Part shown: positions 1 through 8,736 of the stretch, one piece after another | How positions within the stretch are numbered: the first letter of the stretch is position 1 | How the letters are laid out: every line of letters begins with the position of its first letter | NCBI GenBank assembly: GCA_004144185.1 | Contig: SEFP01000002.1 | Coordinates: 806,001-870,000 of the forward strand | Source of the DNA: Sphingobacteriales bacterium | GTDB lineage: Bacteria; Bacteroidota; Bacteroidia; Chitinophagales; Chitinophagaceae | Length of the DNA stretch: 64,000 nt | Direction of reading: 5' to 3' | Translations under genes and position numbers: made by a program | Notes under the pieces: model-generated | What the model saw: only the letters and a program-made list of their open reading frames with translations | Databases searched by the model: none | What the model was told of the DNA's origin: nothing

Positions 1-2456
1 GGATTGCTGAAATGAGTGAAACCAACAACACTTTTACCTACGAGCTCTTTATTTCCGGGAACAACCTGATTCCGGTATACCCGTACAAGTACAGCATTGT
101 CAACAAGGCTCCGACGCTGAAAGCCTCTACGCTGAATCCGTTTGCAGCCGAGGCAGACTACCTGATGCAGATCGACACAACAGAAGCATTCAACAGTCCA
201 CTGCTGCAAGAAAAACGTCTTTCTGGAAAAGGGGGTTTGGTGAAATGGACCCCAGAACTAACGTATCAGGATAGTGTGGTATATTACTGGCGTGCGGCTT
301 ACGTTCCGGCTTTCGGAACCACTCCAACCTGGGCAGATGCTTCGTTTGTATATCTGCCTGATGCCGGCACGGGCTGGAATCAGTCGCATGTTTACCAGTA
401 CCTGCCCAATACACGGGTCGGACTTGATTATACCGAAGCCAGCCGGGAGTTCCGGTTTGGCCGCATCAGTAGACGAATTGCAGTGCGCTGCAAAACCATG
501 TATTCAGATGCTGATGTAGACAACAATAAAGTGCAAATCAACGAAGCAGATGTGCAGCGCAGTTCCTGCCGACTGAACTACACAACAATGCAGATTCTGG
601 TGATCGACTCGGCCACCGGTGAGATGTGGCAGAATACCCCGGACCGGATTGCGGCTTATGGCAGTGCCAGCCGTTGCGGAAACAACCGGAACGTACAGGC
701 GTTTGAATTTATTCTTAATGACAGCGCCAACCGGAATCTGGGCAGGACGTTTTTAAATGCTATCCCGGCGGGCAAGTTTGTGCTGATCAAAAGCAGCCGA
801 TACAATCCGTCATACAATCCCACGGATGCCCGTACCTGGCTAGCCGATACAGCCGCTTACGGTTCCGGAAACACGCTCTACCAAACCCTCAAGGACATGG
901 GCTTTGCCTCGCTGGATTCGTTTTCTGGAAGGCGTCCGTTTGTATTCTGGACTCAGAAACAAACCCCGGGATTTGTGCCGTATCAGCAGGTTGGCAGTAC
1001 CGACACCACTATGATTCTGGCCAATTTTGAAGTGCGTCCATTTGATACCCTGGGGGTTATGAAAAGCACTCTGGTAGGTCCGTCGCAGGCGTGGAAGGAG
1101 CTGCACTGGCAAGCCCATGCGTCTGACGGCATCGATTCGAGTGATCAAAACCGTGTGCTGGTTTACGGCATCCGCCCAAACAACACCGATACCCTGCTGT
1201 TCGGCACCACAGCCCGTGATACGACCATTAGCCAGATTGACGCCGCTGTGTATCCAAATCTGCGTCTTCAGTGGCAAAGTACCGATAATCTTCATCGCAC
1301 GGCGGGCCAGCTTCAGTACTGGCGGGTTAATTACCAGCCGCTTCCGGAACTGGCTTTAAATCCGGCAGCGCATCTGGTCTTCAACGATTCGGCAACCGTT
1401 GGTGAGACCCTTTCCATGAGTGTTGCATTGGAAAACCTGAGCGACCTGCCTATGGATTCGGTTTTGGTACGCTACCGGGTTGTACAGGAGCAGGGAACGA
1501 TTCTTCCGCTTCAAGAGCTCCGGTACCGCCCGCTGGGACCCGCCGATACGCTGCATGCCACCCTCCGGTTCTCATCGATTCCCTATAGCGGCAACAACTT
1601 CCTGTTTATGGAAGCCAACCCGGATTCGGATCAGCCGGAGCTGTACCATCCAAACAACTTGGGGTATCTGGCCTTCCGGGTTTCGCGCGATGTCTTAAAT
1701 CCGCTGCTGGATGTCACCTTCGACAGCATTCATATCAGCGACCGGGATCTGGTGTCTTCGCATCCGGAAATCCGGATTCGCTTCACCGACGAAAACCGGT
1801 TCCGCCGGCTTGATGATACCAGCCTGATCCAGGTGTACCTGCGCTCCCCCAATGATCCGCTCAGCCTAACCAACGGACAGCGGATTGCGTACGACAGCGT
1901 GATCTGCCGCTTTTATCCGGCCAAATACGACAGTACAGGTACGCTCCGGAATGAAGCCTACGTGATTTTCCGTCCTACGCTTACGGCCCGCAGTACGTCC
2001 CCCGACGACAATTTGTACGAGCTGATCGTACACGCCAAAGATCCCAGCGGTCTGGTTGCCGGAAGCAACGATTACCGTGTTTCGTTCCGGGTAGCAGCCA
2101 CAGCCGGCATTACCCAGCCTTTCAACTTCCCCAATCCGTTTGTAACCAAAACACGCTTTGCATTTCTTATTGCCGGAGACGCGCTGCCAAAGGATATGCG
2201 CATCGAAATCGTAGACATGCAGGGGCGTCTGGTACGGGTGATCCGGAAGGATGAACTGGGGCCAATGCGCATTGGTCAGAACGTAACGCGTTATGAATGG
2301 GATGGCACAGATGCCGGCGGAGTGCCGCTGATAGACGGCATTTACCTGTACCGTGCCGTGATCGATGGTAAGGACGGCCCGATGCCGATTATTCCGTCTG
2401 AAGTAGACGCTCAGTTCAAAAAAGGATGGGGCCGAATGCTATTATTGCGTCGATAG
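1..2456 (+). CDS. C-terminal part of a PorU2-like T9SS protein (partial, 5' end outside window)
   Basis: The reading frame has no stop before the ATG at 12 and is open to the left edge, so the visible 814 codons are probably the tail of a much larger protein. The segment is beta-rich with no enzyme motif. Its last 120 residues form a FlgD-like Ig fold: FNFPNPF near residue 704, IVDMQGRLVR, YEWDGTDAGG and GIYLYR, ending in FKKGWGRMLLLRR. From memory this ending resembles large C25-peptidase-type PorU2 proteins of Chitinophagia, which act at the outer membrane with the type IX secretion system. The peptidase domain itself would lie outside the window, so the name is inference. It is followed 60 bases later by a DUF6089 gene on the same strand. 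Confidence 0.6.
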   Translation, partial: IAEMSETNNTFTYELFISGNNLIPVYPYKYSIVNKAPTLKASTLNPFAAEADYLMQIDTTEAFNSPLLQEKRLSGKGGLVKWTPELTYQDSVVYYWRAAYVPAFGTTPTWADASFVYLPDAGTGWNQSHVYQYLPNTRVGLDYTEASREFRFGRISRRIAVRCKTMYSDADVDNNKVQINEADVQRSSCRLNYTTMQILVIDSATGEMWQNTPDRIAAYGSASRCGNNRNVQAFEFILNDSANRNLGRTFLNAIPAGKFVLIKSSRYNPSYNPTDARTWLADTAAYGSGNTLYQTLKDMGFASLDSFSGRRPFVFWTQKQTPGFVPYQQVGSTDTTMILANFEVRPFDTLGVMKSTLVGPSQAWKELHWQAHASDGIDSSDQNRVLVYGIRPNNTDTLLFGTTARDTTISQIDAAVYPNLRLQWQSTDNLHRTAGQLQYWRVNYQPLPELALNPAAHLVFNDSATVGETLSMSVALENLSDLPMDSVLVRYRVVQEQGTILPLQELRYRPLGPADTLHATLRFSSIPYSGNNFLFMEANPDSDQPELYHPNNLGYLAFRVSRDVLNPLLDVTFDSIHISDRDLVSSHPEIRIRFTDENRFRRLDDTSLIQVYLRSPNDPLSLTNGQRIAYDSVICRFYPAKYDSTGTLRNEAYVIFRPTLTARSTSPDDNLYELIVHAKDPSGLVAGSNDYRVSFRVAATAGITQPFNFPNPFVTKTRFAFLIAGDALPKDMRIEIVDMQGRLVRVIRKDELGPMRIGQNVTRYEWDGTDAGGVPLIDGIYLYRAVIDGKDGPMPIIPSEVDAQFKKGWGRMLLLRR

Positions 2457-2516
2457 TTTTATTCTTTGGTTTCTGTTAACTATCTTTCGGCACTGTCCCT
2501 CAAAATTTCAGCCATT

Positions 2517-3377
2517 TTGAAGCGTATCTTCTCTGCATTGGCGCTCCTCTTAAGCGCATGGTCTGCCTCCGCGCAGAAGCACCATGAAATCGGTCTGGTA
2601 GCCGGTGTATCCAACTACTACGGTGATTTGGAGCAGCGTTGGTTGCCCAAGCGCAACTACCATCCGGTAGCCGGTATCAGCTACAAATACTTCGTCACGC
2701 CCCGGATCGGGCTGCGTGCCGGTGTGAGCTATACTAAACTATCTGCTGCCGATTCCCTCTCCGATGTTCCTGTATACCGGGGACGCAACCTGAGCTTCAG
2801 CACGAATCTGCTGGAGTTGAGTGGTGGGGTGGAAATTAATTTTCTGCCGATCACCAGGGAGCGGTTTAAGATCACTCCGTACATCTTTGGTGGCATTGCA
2901 GGTTTCTACTTCAATCCGTATGCCTACGACCGCAACGGTGATCAGGTGTACCTGAAGCCGCTTTCGACCGAAGGACAGGGACTCGACCGCTATCCGGACC
3001 GCAAGCCTTACAGCCTGTTCAACGTAGCCTTTCCGGTCGGCGGCGGGATGAAATTCTTTGTTGGCAAAACGCTGATGATCACGACCGAAGTCGGCTTCCG
3101 CTATTGCGCTACCGATTATCTGGATGATGTCAGCCAATCGTATGTATCGCTGGATACCCTTCGGGCCTACCGGGGTCAGCAGTCGGCCGACTTCTCGTTC
3201 CGGGGCGATGAGATTTCATCGTTTGCACCCAACGGCGGCGCTATCTACCCTGATTACAAGTATCAACGTGGCAATCCAAAAGCCAATGACTGGTACTGGT
3301 TTGGTACCCTGGGCGTTTCCATTTATCTGGATGCCTTTGGAAACCGCCAAAGCTATGAGCCGACCAAGTGCCGGTAA
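2517..3377 (+). CDS. DUF6089 family outer-membrane beta-barrel protein
   Basis: The 286-residue product looks like an outer-membrane beta-barrel of the DUF6089 family. After the signal peptide it reads HEIGLVAGVSNYYGDL, the family's N-terminal signature, followed by alternating strands (GISYKYFVTPRIGLRAGVSY, TPYIFGGIAGFYFNPYA) and a C-terminal WYWFGTLGVSIYLD strand. The frame has no ATG near its beginning. I chose the TTG at 2517 because it gives a clean signal peptide (KRIFSALALLLSAWSASA, then QKH), whereas the earlier TTG at 2466 adds a 17-residue extension in front of it. Function is unknown beyond probable outer-membrane location. It is probably cotranscribed with the upstream PorU2-like gene and ends at a strong terminator. 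Confidence 0.75.
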   Translation: MKRIFSALALLLSAWSASAQKHHEIGLVAGVSNYYGDLEQRWLPKRNYHPVAGISYKYFVTPRIGLRAGVSYTKLSAADSLSDVPVYRGRNLSFSTNLLELSGGVEINFLPITRERFKITPYIFGGIAGFYFNPYAYDRNGDQVYLKPLSTEGQGLDRYPDRKPYSLFNVAFPVGGGMKFFVGKTLMITTEVGFRYCATDYLDDVSQSYVSLDTLRAYRGQQSADFSFRGDEISSFAPNGGAIYPDYKYQRGNPKANDWYWFGTLGVSIYLDAFGNRQSYEPTKCR

Positions 3378-3397
3378 AATCAAGAACGTCTTTACAC

Positions 3398-3428
3398 AAA
3401 AAAGCCCTGAACGATTCAGGGCTTTTTT
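3398..3428. terminator. bidirectional Rho-independent terminator
   Basis: A 13-bp inverted repeat (A-tract, GCCCTGA, loop acgat, TCAGGGC, T-tract) lies between the convergent DUF6089 gene and hisS. A-run and T-run on either side let it work on both strands. Confidence 0.85.
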
Positions 3429-3464
3429 ATTGCGCATTAATTCCGGAACAGAAGCTTTCCGGGA

Positions 3465-4844
3465 TCACTTCAGCATATGCGGCAGATCCGCACCAGAAAG
3501 ATCTGATTGCTGCACGCCGGTCTGTAGATTTTTAAGCGCAAAGGTCTGGTTGGTACGTTCCTGTTCGCCTGCGATGAGTACATAAGCAATGCCTTTTTTA
3601 TCGGCGTATTTAAACTGCTTGTCCAGCTTCGCCTTTTCCGGAAACATCTCGGCCGCAATGCCGGCATCCCGCAGCGTTTTAAGCAGCGAAAGCGCATACA
3701 GCTCATCCTCACCGCCAAAATTGGTTACAAGGACCTGTGCAGCCCCCACCAGTGCGTCCGGAAACAGTGCCAGCTCTTCCATTACATCGTAGATCCGGTC
3801 GACTCCAAAGGAAACGCCGACTCCGGACAATCCTTTGACGCCAAACAATCCGGTCAGGTCATCGTAGCGGCCACCACCACCGATTGAACCCATTTTTACG
3901 GCATCGGTAGTCACCTCCAGGATAAGACCCGTGTAATAGTTGAGTCCCCGTGCCAGCGAAAGGTCGATTGCTACGGTAGACGTCCAGGCCGGATCCTGAA
4001 GCACCTGATGGTAGCGCAGGGTATCGCGGATTTCGGCAATGCCGGCGTCGGCTTTCTCGCCCAGCAATTGGTGCAGTTCGCCCAGTACGTTTTCAGTATC
4101 GCCTTTGAGCTGTGTAATACGCTGAATCAGATCCTGCGCCGTTCCGGAAATGTTTTTTTCAGTTAGTTCTTTCGCGACTCCTTCCCAGCCAATCTTGTCG
4201 GTCTTATCGATGGCTACGGTAATGTCGATGAGCTGTTCCGGATGCCCGGACACCTCGGCCAATGCCAGCAATAGCTTCCGGCTGTTGACCTTGACCGTAA
4301 TACCCGGAATGGCAAGTTGGTGAAAAACCGACCGGTAAATCGCGATCAGTTCAGCTTCGTTAAGCAGCGACGTACTGCCGACTACATCACAGTCGCACTG
4401 CCAGAACTCCCGGTAGCGGCCCCGTTGCGGGCGGTCGGCCCGCCACACGGGCTGCATCTGGTAGCGCCGGAACGGCATCGGGAGTTGCTGGTGATGCGTG
4501 GCTACATACCGGGCAAATGGAATGGTGAGATCGTAGCGCAGCGCCCGCTCCGTGATAGCAGGCAGCGATACCGGTCGTTCCAACAAGGTATCCCAGGACT
4601 GGCGGAGGGCAGCCTTATCTTTTTTCTCGTGCAGGCCATTGTTGAGGATTTTAAAGATCAGCCGGTCACCTTCTTCGCCGTACTTACCCATCAGGGTATT
4701 CAGGTTTTCCATAGCGGGCGTTTCCAGTGGCTGATAGCCATACAGCTCAAACGTCTTCCGGAAGGTATCGAGGAGGTATTGGCGCTTGCGAACCTCAGCA
4801 GCTGAAAAATCGCGGGTTCCCTGCGGTATGGATGGCTTGCTCAT
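3465..4844 (-). CDS. hisS: histidyl-tRNA synthetase
   Basis: Class II aminoacyl-tRNA synthetase that charges tRNA-His in the cytoplasm. The 459-residue product begins SKPSIPQGTRDF, the usual HisRS N-terminus. Class II motif 2 is visible as QPVWRADRPQRGRYREFWQC, the histidine-specific loop as ARGLNYYTGLILEV, GGGGRYDDLTGLFG follows, and motif 3 is GVGVSFGVDRIYDVM. A C-terminal anticodon-binding domain follows (VLVTNFGGEDE to the end). I chose the ATG at 4844 over the one four codons upstream because it fits the family start and lies just behind a TACCTTTG promoter box. It is a single gene, convergent with DUF6089. Confidence 0.96.
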   Translation of the reverse strand: MSKPSIPQGTRDFSAAEVRKRQYLLDTFRKTFELYGYQPLETPAMENLNTLMGKYGEEGDRLIFKILNNGLHEKKDKAALRQSWDTLLERPVSLPAITERALRYDLTIPFARYVATHHQQLPMPFRRYQMQPVWRADRPQRGRYREFWQCDCDVVGSTSLLNEAELIAIYRSVFHQLAIPGITVKVNSRKLLLALAEVSGHPEQLIDITVAIDKTDKIGWEGVAKELTEKNISGTAQDLIQRITQLKGDTENVLGELHQLLGEKADAGIAEIRDTLRYHQVLQDPAWTSTVAIDLSLARGLNYYTGLILEVTTDAVKMGSIGGGGRYDDLTGLFGVKGLSGVGVSFGVDRIYDVMEELALFPDALVGAAQVLVTNFGGEDELYALSLLKTLRDAGIAAEMFPEKAKLDKQFKYADKKGIAYVLIAGEQERTNQTFALKNLQTGVQQSDLSGADLPHMLK

Positions 4845-4853
4845 AATCGGGCG

Positions 4854-4861
4854 CAAAGGTA
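4854..4861 (-). promoter_or_regulatory. probable -7 promoter box of hisS
   Basis: Minus-strand TACCTTTG matches the Bacteroidota -7 element TAnnTTTG exactly and ends 9 bases before the hisS ATG. No good -33 TTTG is visible at 19-20 bases. Confidence 0.45.
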
Positions 4862-4949
4862 AAGATCAAGAGGTGCCATGGCCCTTCCACAAACGGGATG
4901 CGTTCCAATCCCTGCTTGTAGTCCGGAAACTCTGGAGCAGCAAAGGACG

Positions 4950-5415
4950 CTACCACTGTTCCCGCACCCGGATGGTTGCTTTGATCCATTGCGTATCATA
5001 CGGAGGAAACCCATTCCGGAACCGGGTCAGCGGCATCTCCATCGTCACAATTTTATCTCCACGACTGATCACCATATAAGACGTTGAATCGAAAGGCAGA
5101 TATCCCGCGTCACCTTTGGAAAAGCCTAGGTCTAAATAATCCGGATTATTATTCCAGCCAGTGATATCAAACGTGTGGATTCCCTCGCCCGGCAAACCAC
5201 CGGCAGCGCTATTGCTGTATGCGAAGTGACTTCCATCTGCATAAACACTCAAACTGGCATTTTGGCCTTTAGTGCCGGAACGTAAATCCACCTGATTCGT
5301 AGTAAAACTATCGGTTCCGATCGTCTAGGTGCCAAACGGTTGTGGGTTTTTCTCCTCCTGCTTGCAGGAAACAAACGCCAACAGTAGTGTTGCAAAAAAT
5401 TAAGTATGTTTTCAT
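4950..5415 (-). pseudogene. degraded small lipoprotein gene (frameshift plus nonsense codon)
   Basis: Minus-strand ATG at 5415 starts MKTYLIF, then a run of six T throws the frame. With five T it would continue ATLLLAFVSC-KQEEKNPQPF, a textbook lipoprotein signal with lipobox AFVSC. Further on, the same frame hits TAG at 5325-5327, in a context (GT-stop-TIGTDSF) where one base change would restore Trp. The body then runs open from about 5324 to 4950 (VDLRSGTKGQNASLSVYADG, ending FPPYDTQWIKATIRVREQW). So a secreted lipoprotein of roughly 150 residues carries two independent lesions. I do not recognise its family. Sequencing error could explain the homopolymer shift but less easily the stop. 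Confidence 0.65.
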
Positions 5416-5577
5416 AAGGCAAAATTAGCAGGATTAGAACCAGCGTTTGCACCTTCCTATTTGAGTGAATTAGATCCTAACTGACGATCTGCCAACGTAC
5501 AGATGCCTTCACGAATCAAAAGTAGAGACTGTCTTGAGCAAGAGAGATCCTTATCCACAAAATGAGCACGAATTCTG

Positions 5578-6621
5578 TCAGCTTTTATTCCGGACGATCA
5601 GCCGCTTGAGGCTCACTTCCATTATGTCGGCCGTGGTTTGGCAGCGCTCAAAACGGGAATCGTCGTAATGAGCTGCCAGCGAGTGTTTCAGCTCGGCTAC
5701 CTTCTCCGGTGGGGCTACTTCATCCTGCCGCAAGGCATCGCGCAGGGCAGCCAGTTGCACCCGCTCACTCCGCATCCGCTGTACGATCATCGCTCGCTCT
5801 TCCTGCTGGTACTGCGCCATCACTTCCGGATTGAAATGCGTCAGCGCCAACGACACAAACGGATAGTTTTCCTTAAAAAACTGCGGCTGGTACACCTTCA
5901 CGTCGCCTTCGTAAAACTGCTGATCGAAATCGACCGGCCGGATACGAAACTGGTAGTCGTCAAAATCGGGGGTGATGACAAATACGAAATTGTACGCCCG
6001 CATATCGCCCAGAATCCGCACCATACAACGCTCATTAAATTTCACAAAGTCCTTGGCAATGCGCTTCAGGTTGTATTCCTTCCGTTGCAGGTAGTCGCGG
6101 GCAAATACATCCCCTGGAATGCCGGCAATGTGCTCTTCAACCAGCGTATCCTCTGAGGTCAGAAAGTTCAGCGCATTGGGCGACAGTAAATGCTCCAGTT
6201 CCAGTCCGTAGATGCGCGAAGCATCGGCCACCTTCACGTAAAAATAATCGTAGACATCGTTATAGCGATTGACGATGCGTACCCGGAAGGGATGGGTATT
6301 GCCGAACGTACAATAGTCGATCCGCTCAATAGCCAGATGCTGTTGGGAGCGGATGTTGCCACCGGCTTTGAGCAACGCATAAGCTTCCTTGAGCCCCTGG
6401 TGAATAACATCGACGGCCCAGGACGGATAAATCACCGTTTCCCACAGCGTATCGCGCCCGGTTTTATCGGTCAGGGGCAGACTTTCCTGGAAGTTCAGAA
6501 GCTGGGCATAGGTGACCGGCAGCCGCACCTCGCGACCGTACCGATGGAGGTATCTGCGAAGCGGTTCCCGGATAGGATAAACCGTCTTTTTACGGGAAAT
6601 CTGAAAGAATTGAGACGCCAT
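5578..6621 (-). CDS. uncharacterised protein with a possible kinase/phosphotransferase-like fold
   Basis: The 347-residue cytoplasmic protein (start at the second in-frame ATG, SQFFQISRKK; an 18-codon longer version from 6675 is possible) is not one I recognise. Several segments are arranged like a protein-kinase/aminoglycoside-phosphotransferase fold: YFYVKVAD with Lys at about residue 130, an acidic helix YGLELEHLL, a hinge-like LVEEHIAGIPG, then LGDMRAYNFVF (Asp 206, Asn 211, like the catalytic GD-x4-N loop) and RPVDFDQQF (Asp 231, like a metal-binding DFD). The C-terminal 80 residues are helical and charged. No signal peptide or membrane segment. The kinase reading is my inference from spacing alone. 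It stands alone, divergent from a glycosyltransferase. Confidence 0.5.
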   Translation of the reverse strand: MASQFFQISRKKTVYPIREPLRRYLHRYGREVRLPVTYAQLLNFQESLPLTDKTGRDTLWETVIYPSWAVDVIHQGLKEAYALLKAGGNIRSQQHLAIERIDYCTFGNTHPFRVRIVNRYNDVYDYFYVKVADASRIYGLELEHLLSPNALNFLTSEDTLVEEHIAGIPGDVFARDYLQRKEYNLKRIAKDFVKFNERCMVRILGDMRAYNFVFVITPDFDDYQFRIRPVDFDQQFYEGDVKVYQPQFFKENYPFVSLALTHFNPEVMAQYQQEERAMIVQRMRSERVQLAALRDALRQDEVAPPEKVAELKHSLAAHYDDSRFERCQTTADIMEVSLKRLIVRNKS

Positions 6622-6713
6622 TCGGCCTCCAAAGTAAGGCATCCCACTGGGTACGCTTCCGGATCCATTTAGCAATCTTCTGTACTGTCAGTTAGCAATC
6701 GCATATTTGTGCC

Positions 6714-7841
6714 ATGTCCAAGCCGTTTCCGCCGCTGCTATCGCTGGTGCCCTACCCGTTTCTGCCGGCGGTTAATGGCGGCCATCTGGGCATCGCCGAG
6801 ATGCACCGGCATCTGGCCTTGTACTGCGAGGATCATGTGGCCGGCACGGTAGGCAACGCGCCAACTATTCCGGAACCGTTTGCACTCCATAAAATCTTTG
6901 GCCAGACCACTAGCCGTTATTTACCGTTCCGCTATCAGCAGGCACTGGTTCGCCTGGGAGAAAGTACCCAGGTCGGTGCTGTTTTTTGCGAGCATCCGTA
7001 TATGGCGATCTCGGCACGGGCAGTTGCCAAAGCCTTGGGCGTACCCTGGTTTTTACGGTCTCACAACATCGAAAGCGAACGCTTCCGGCAGATGGGCAAA
7101 CTGTGGTGGCCGGTACTGGCCCGTTACGAGCGCTGGGCCATGCAACACAGCACCGGAACCTTCTTTGTCACGGCCGAAGATGCCCGGTGGGCGCAACAGC
7201 ACTGGGCCATTCCGGAACGCACCTGCCATGTAGCGCCGTATGGTACACCGCTGATTCATACGCCTGTGCCTCGTCCGGAAGCCCGGCAGCGACTGGCACA
7301 AACACTGGGCATCCGTACGGAGGTGTCCTGGTTGTATTTCCTGGGTGCGCTGGATTACCGGCCGAATGCAGAAGCAGTGGAGTATCTGATTACTGAAATC
7401 GCTCCGCGGCTGGCAGCATCCGGAAACGCGGTTGAAATCCTGCTGGCCGGGAAAGGACTAGCTCCGGAGCTAGCCGCCAGACTTTCCGGAACGGGCATTA
7501 CCTATACGGGATTTCTGCCCTCGCTGGATGACTTTCTAAGCGCCTGCGACGTGATGCTGAACCCGGTACTGACCGGCGGTGGGATCAAAACCAAAGCGGT
7601 AGAGGCACTGGCCTGGGGCAAACGCGTAGTGAGTTGCAGCAGCGGGGCCGCCGGACTGGATCGGGCCGTTTGCGGCGAGGCCTTGTACGTTTCTAAAGAT
7701 GGCAACTGGGAGCGCTTTGTAGCCCACATTTTACAGGCAACGCAAACCGATGCGATCGTTCCGGAAGCGTTTTACCGGTTTTATCACTGGGGAGAGGTGG
7801 CGCACGGCGTTCTGCAAACCATCTTTCCGGAAGCGCGGTAA
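6714..7841 (+). CDS. GT4-type (GT-B fold) glycosyltransferase
   Basis: The 375-residue protein has the two-domain layout of GT-B glycosyltransferases. The N-terminal half has LSLVPYPFLPAVNGGHLGIA (acceptor side) and PWFLRSHNIESERFR. The C-terminal half has YFLGALDYRPNAEAVEYL, a glycine-rich ILLAGKGL strand, and the donor-binding block GFLPSLDDFLSACDVMLNP followed by GGGIKTKAVEALAWGKRVV, which carries the conserved acidic residue of family 4. It probably moves a sugar from a nucleotide donor onto a surface glycan or lipid; substrate unknown. No neighbouring polysaccharide genes. Near-consensus CATATTTG lies 4 bases before the ATG. Confidence 0.85.
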   Translation: MSKPFPPLLSLVPYPFLPAVNGGHLGIAEMHRHLALYCEDHVAGTVGNAPTIPEPFALHKIFGQTTSRYLPFRYQQALVRLGESTQVGAVFCEHPYMAISARAVAKALGVPWFLRSHNIESERFRQMGKLWWPVLARYERWAMQHSTGTFFVTAEDARWAQQHWAIPERTCHVAPYGTPLIHTPVPRPEARQRLAQTLGIRTEVSWLYFLGALDYRPNAEAVEYLITEIAPRLAASGNAVEILLAGKGLAPELAARLSGTGITYTGFLPSLDDFLSACDVMLNPVLTGGGIKTKAVEALAWGKRVVSCSSGAAGLDRAVCGEALYVSKDGNWERFVAHILQATQTDAIVPEAFYRFYHWGEVAHGVLQTIFPEAR

Positions 7842-7859
7842 ACAGGCGCAGACTTGGCC

Positions 7860-8003
7860 TGAGCCTGTCGAAGAACTGGTAGTTGGACGCATGTAGTACG
7901 GGCTTCGACAGGCTCAGAATGACCTGTCGAAGAACAGCCTGACCAGTCGCTTATACAATACCTTGTGCTAGTTATGCACGGTATCACCCAGAGCCTGTCG
8001 AAG
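7860..8003. repeat. cluster of inverted/direct copies of TGAGCCTGTCGAAG
   Basis: In the 240-bp gap between the glycosyltransferase and DUF4159 genes, TGAGCCTGTCGAAG lies at 7860-7873 and its exact reverse complement at 7903-7916, forming a 14-bp stem. A shorter direct copy CCTGTCGAAG is at 7923-7932 and GAGCCTGTCGAAG at 7991-8003. This resembles the short palindromic intergenic repeats found in many bacterial genomes. An 8-bp stem GTGTAGAC/GTCTACAC (8012-8048) follows. No coding potential. Confidence 0.7.
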
Positions 8004-8082
8004 GGCTATTTGTGTAGACGCCGATGCAGCAGGGAAACCAGTCTACACCGCTTTCCACTAACCGGATTTCTTCAAAAACTGC

Positions 8083-8736
8083 TTACTGCCCCATAAAGGC
8101 ATACTGTACCAGATTGGCACCCATTTGCAATGCTTTGAGGCGTGCGTCCGGCGTATCGTTGTGCACTTCCGGATCTTCCCAGCCGTCGCCCAGATCGGTT
8201 TCCACACTGTAATACACGACCATACGGCCTTTATACATCAGCCCGTACCCTTTGGGCGGCTTCTTATCGTGCTCGTGAATCTTGGGCAGTCCGTTGGCGA
8301 ACGTAAACCGCTGGTGATACACCGGATGTGAGAACGGCACTTCCACCAGACTCAGTTCCGGAAAAATCTTTTTCAGCGCCGGCCGTACATATGGGTCCAG
8401 CCCATAGTTATCGTCGATATGCAGAAACCCACCGCCTTCCAGATACGTCCGCAGATTCTGGGCTTCCGCAGGCGTTACATCCCACCGCCCATGACCCGTC
8501 ATGTGCAGAAATGGGTAATTGAAAATTTCCGGAGACGCTGCCGCAACCTGTCCTTCCTGTAGATCCAGATTGGTACGCAGTTGCTGGTTGCAGAACTGTG
8601 CGAGGTTTTTAAGGGCTGTCGGGTTGGCATACCAGTCGCCGCCACCGCTGTATTGCAACAGTCCCAGTCGCAGCCGTTGTGCAAAGCCACTAGATGCGGT
8701 CAGCACCAGCAACGCTCCTAAAAGAATCTTACGCAT
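8083..8736 (-). CDS. DUF4159 domain-containing exported protein
   Basis: The 217-residue product has a signal peptide (MRKILLGALLVLTASSGFA, then QRLRLG) and matches DUF4159: RLGLLQYSGGGDWYANPTAL, the FLHMTGHGRW strand, LEGGGFLHIDDNYGLD and SHPVYHQRF. The family resembles a glutamine-amidotransferase-like alpha/beta fold (the G-H-G and DD motifs), with no known reaction. The start overlaps the end of rsmE by 8 bases, so the pair is translationally coupled. Location is periplasm or cell surface. Confidence 0.88.
   Translation of the reverse strand: MRKILLGALLVLTASSGFAQRLRLGLLQYSGGGDWYANPTALKNLAQFCNQQLRTNLDLQEGQVAAASPEIFNYPFLHMTGHGRWDVTPAEAQNLRTYLEGGGFLHIDDNYGLDPYVRPALKKIFPELSLVEVPFSHPVYHQRFTFANGLPKIHEHDKKPPKGYGLMYKGRMVVYYSVETDLGDGWEDPEVHNDTPDARLKALQMGANLVQYAFMGQ

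Noticed and set aside
6702-6709. CATATTTG as a firm promoter of the glycosyltransferase gene
   Set aside because: First base deviates from TAnnTTTG and no -33 box is found; mentioned only as part of the near-leaderless pattern.
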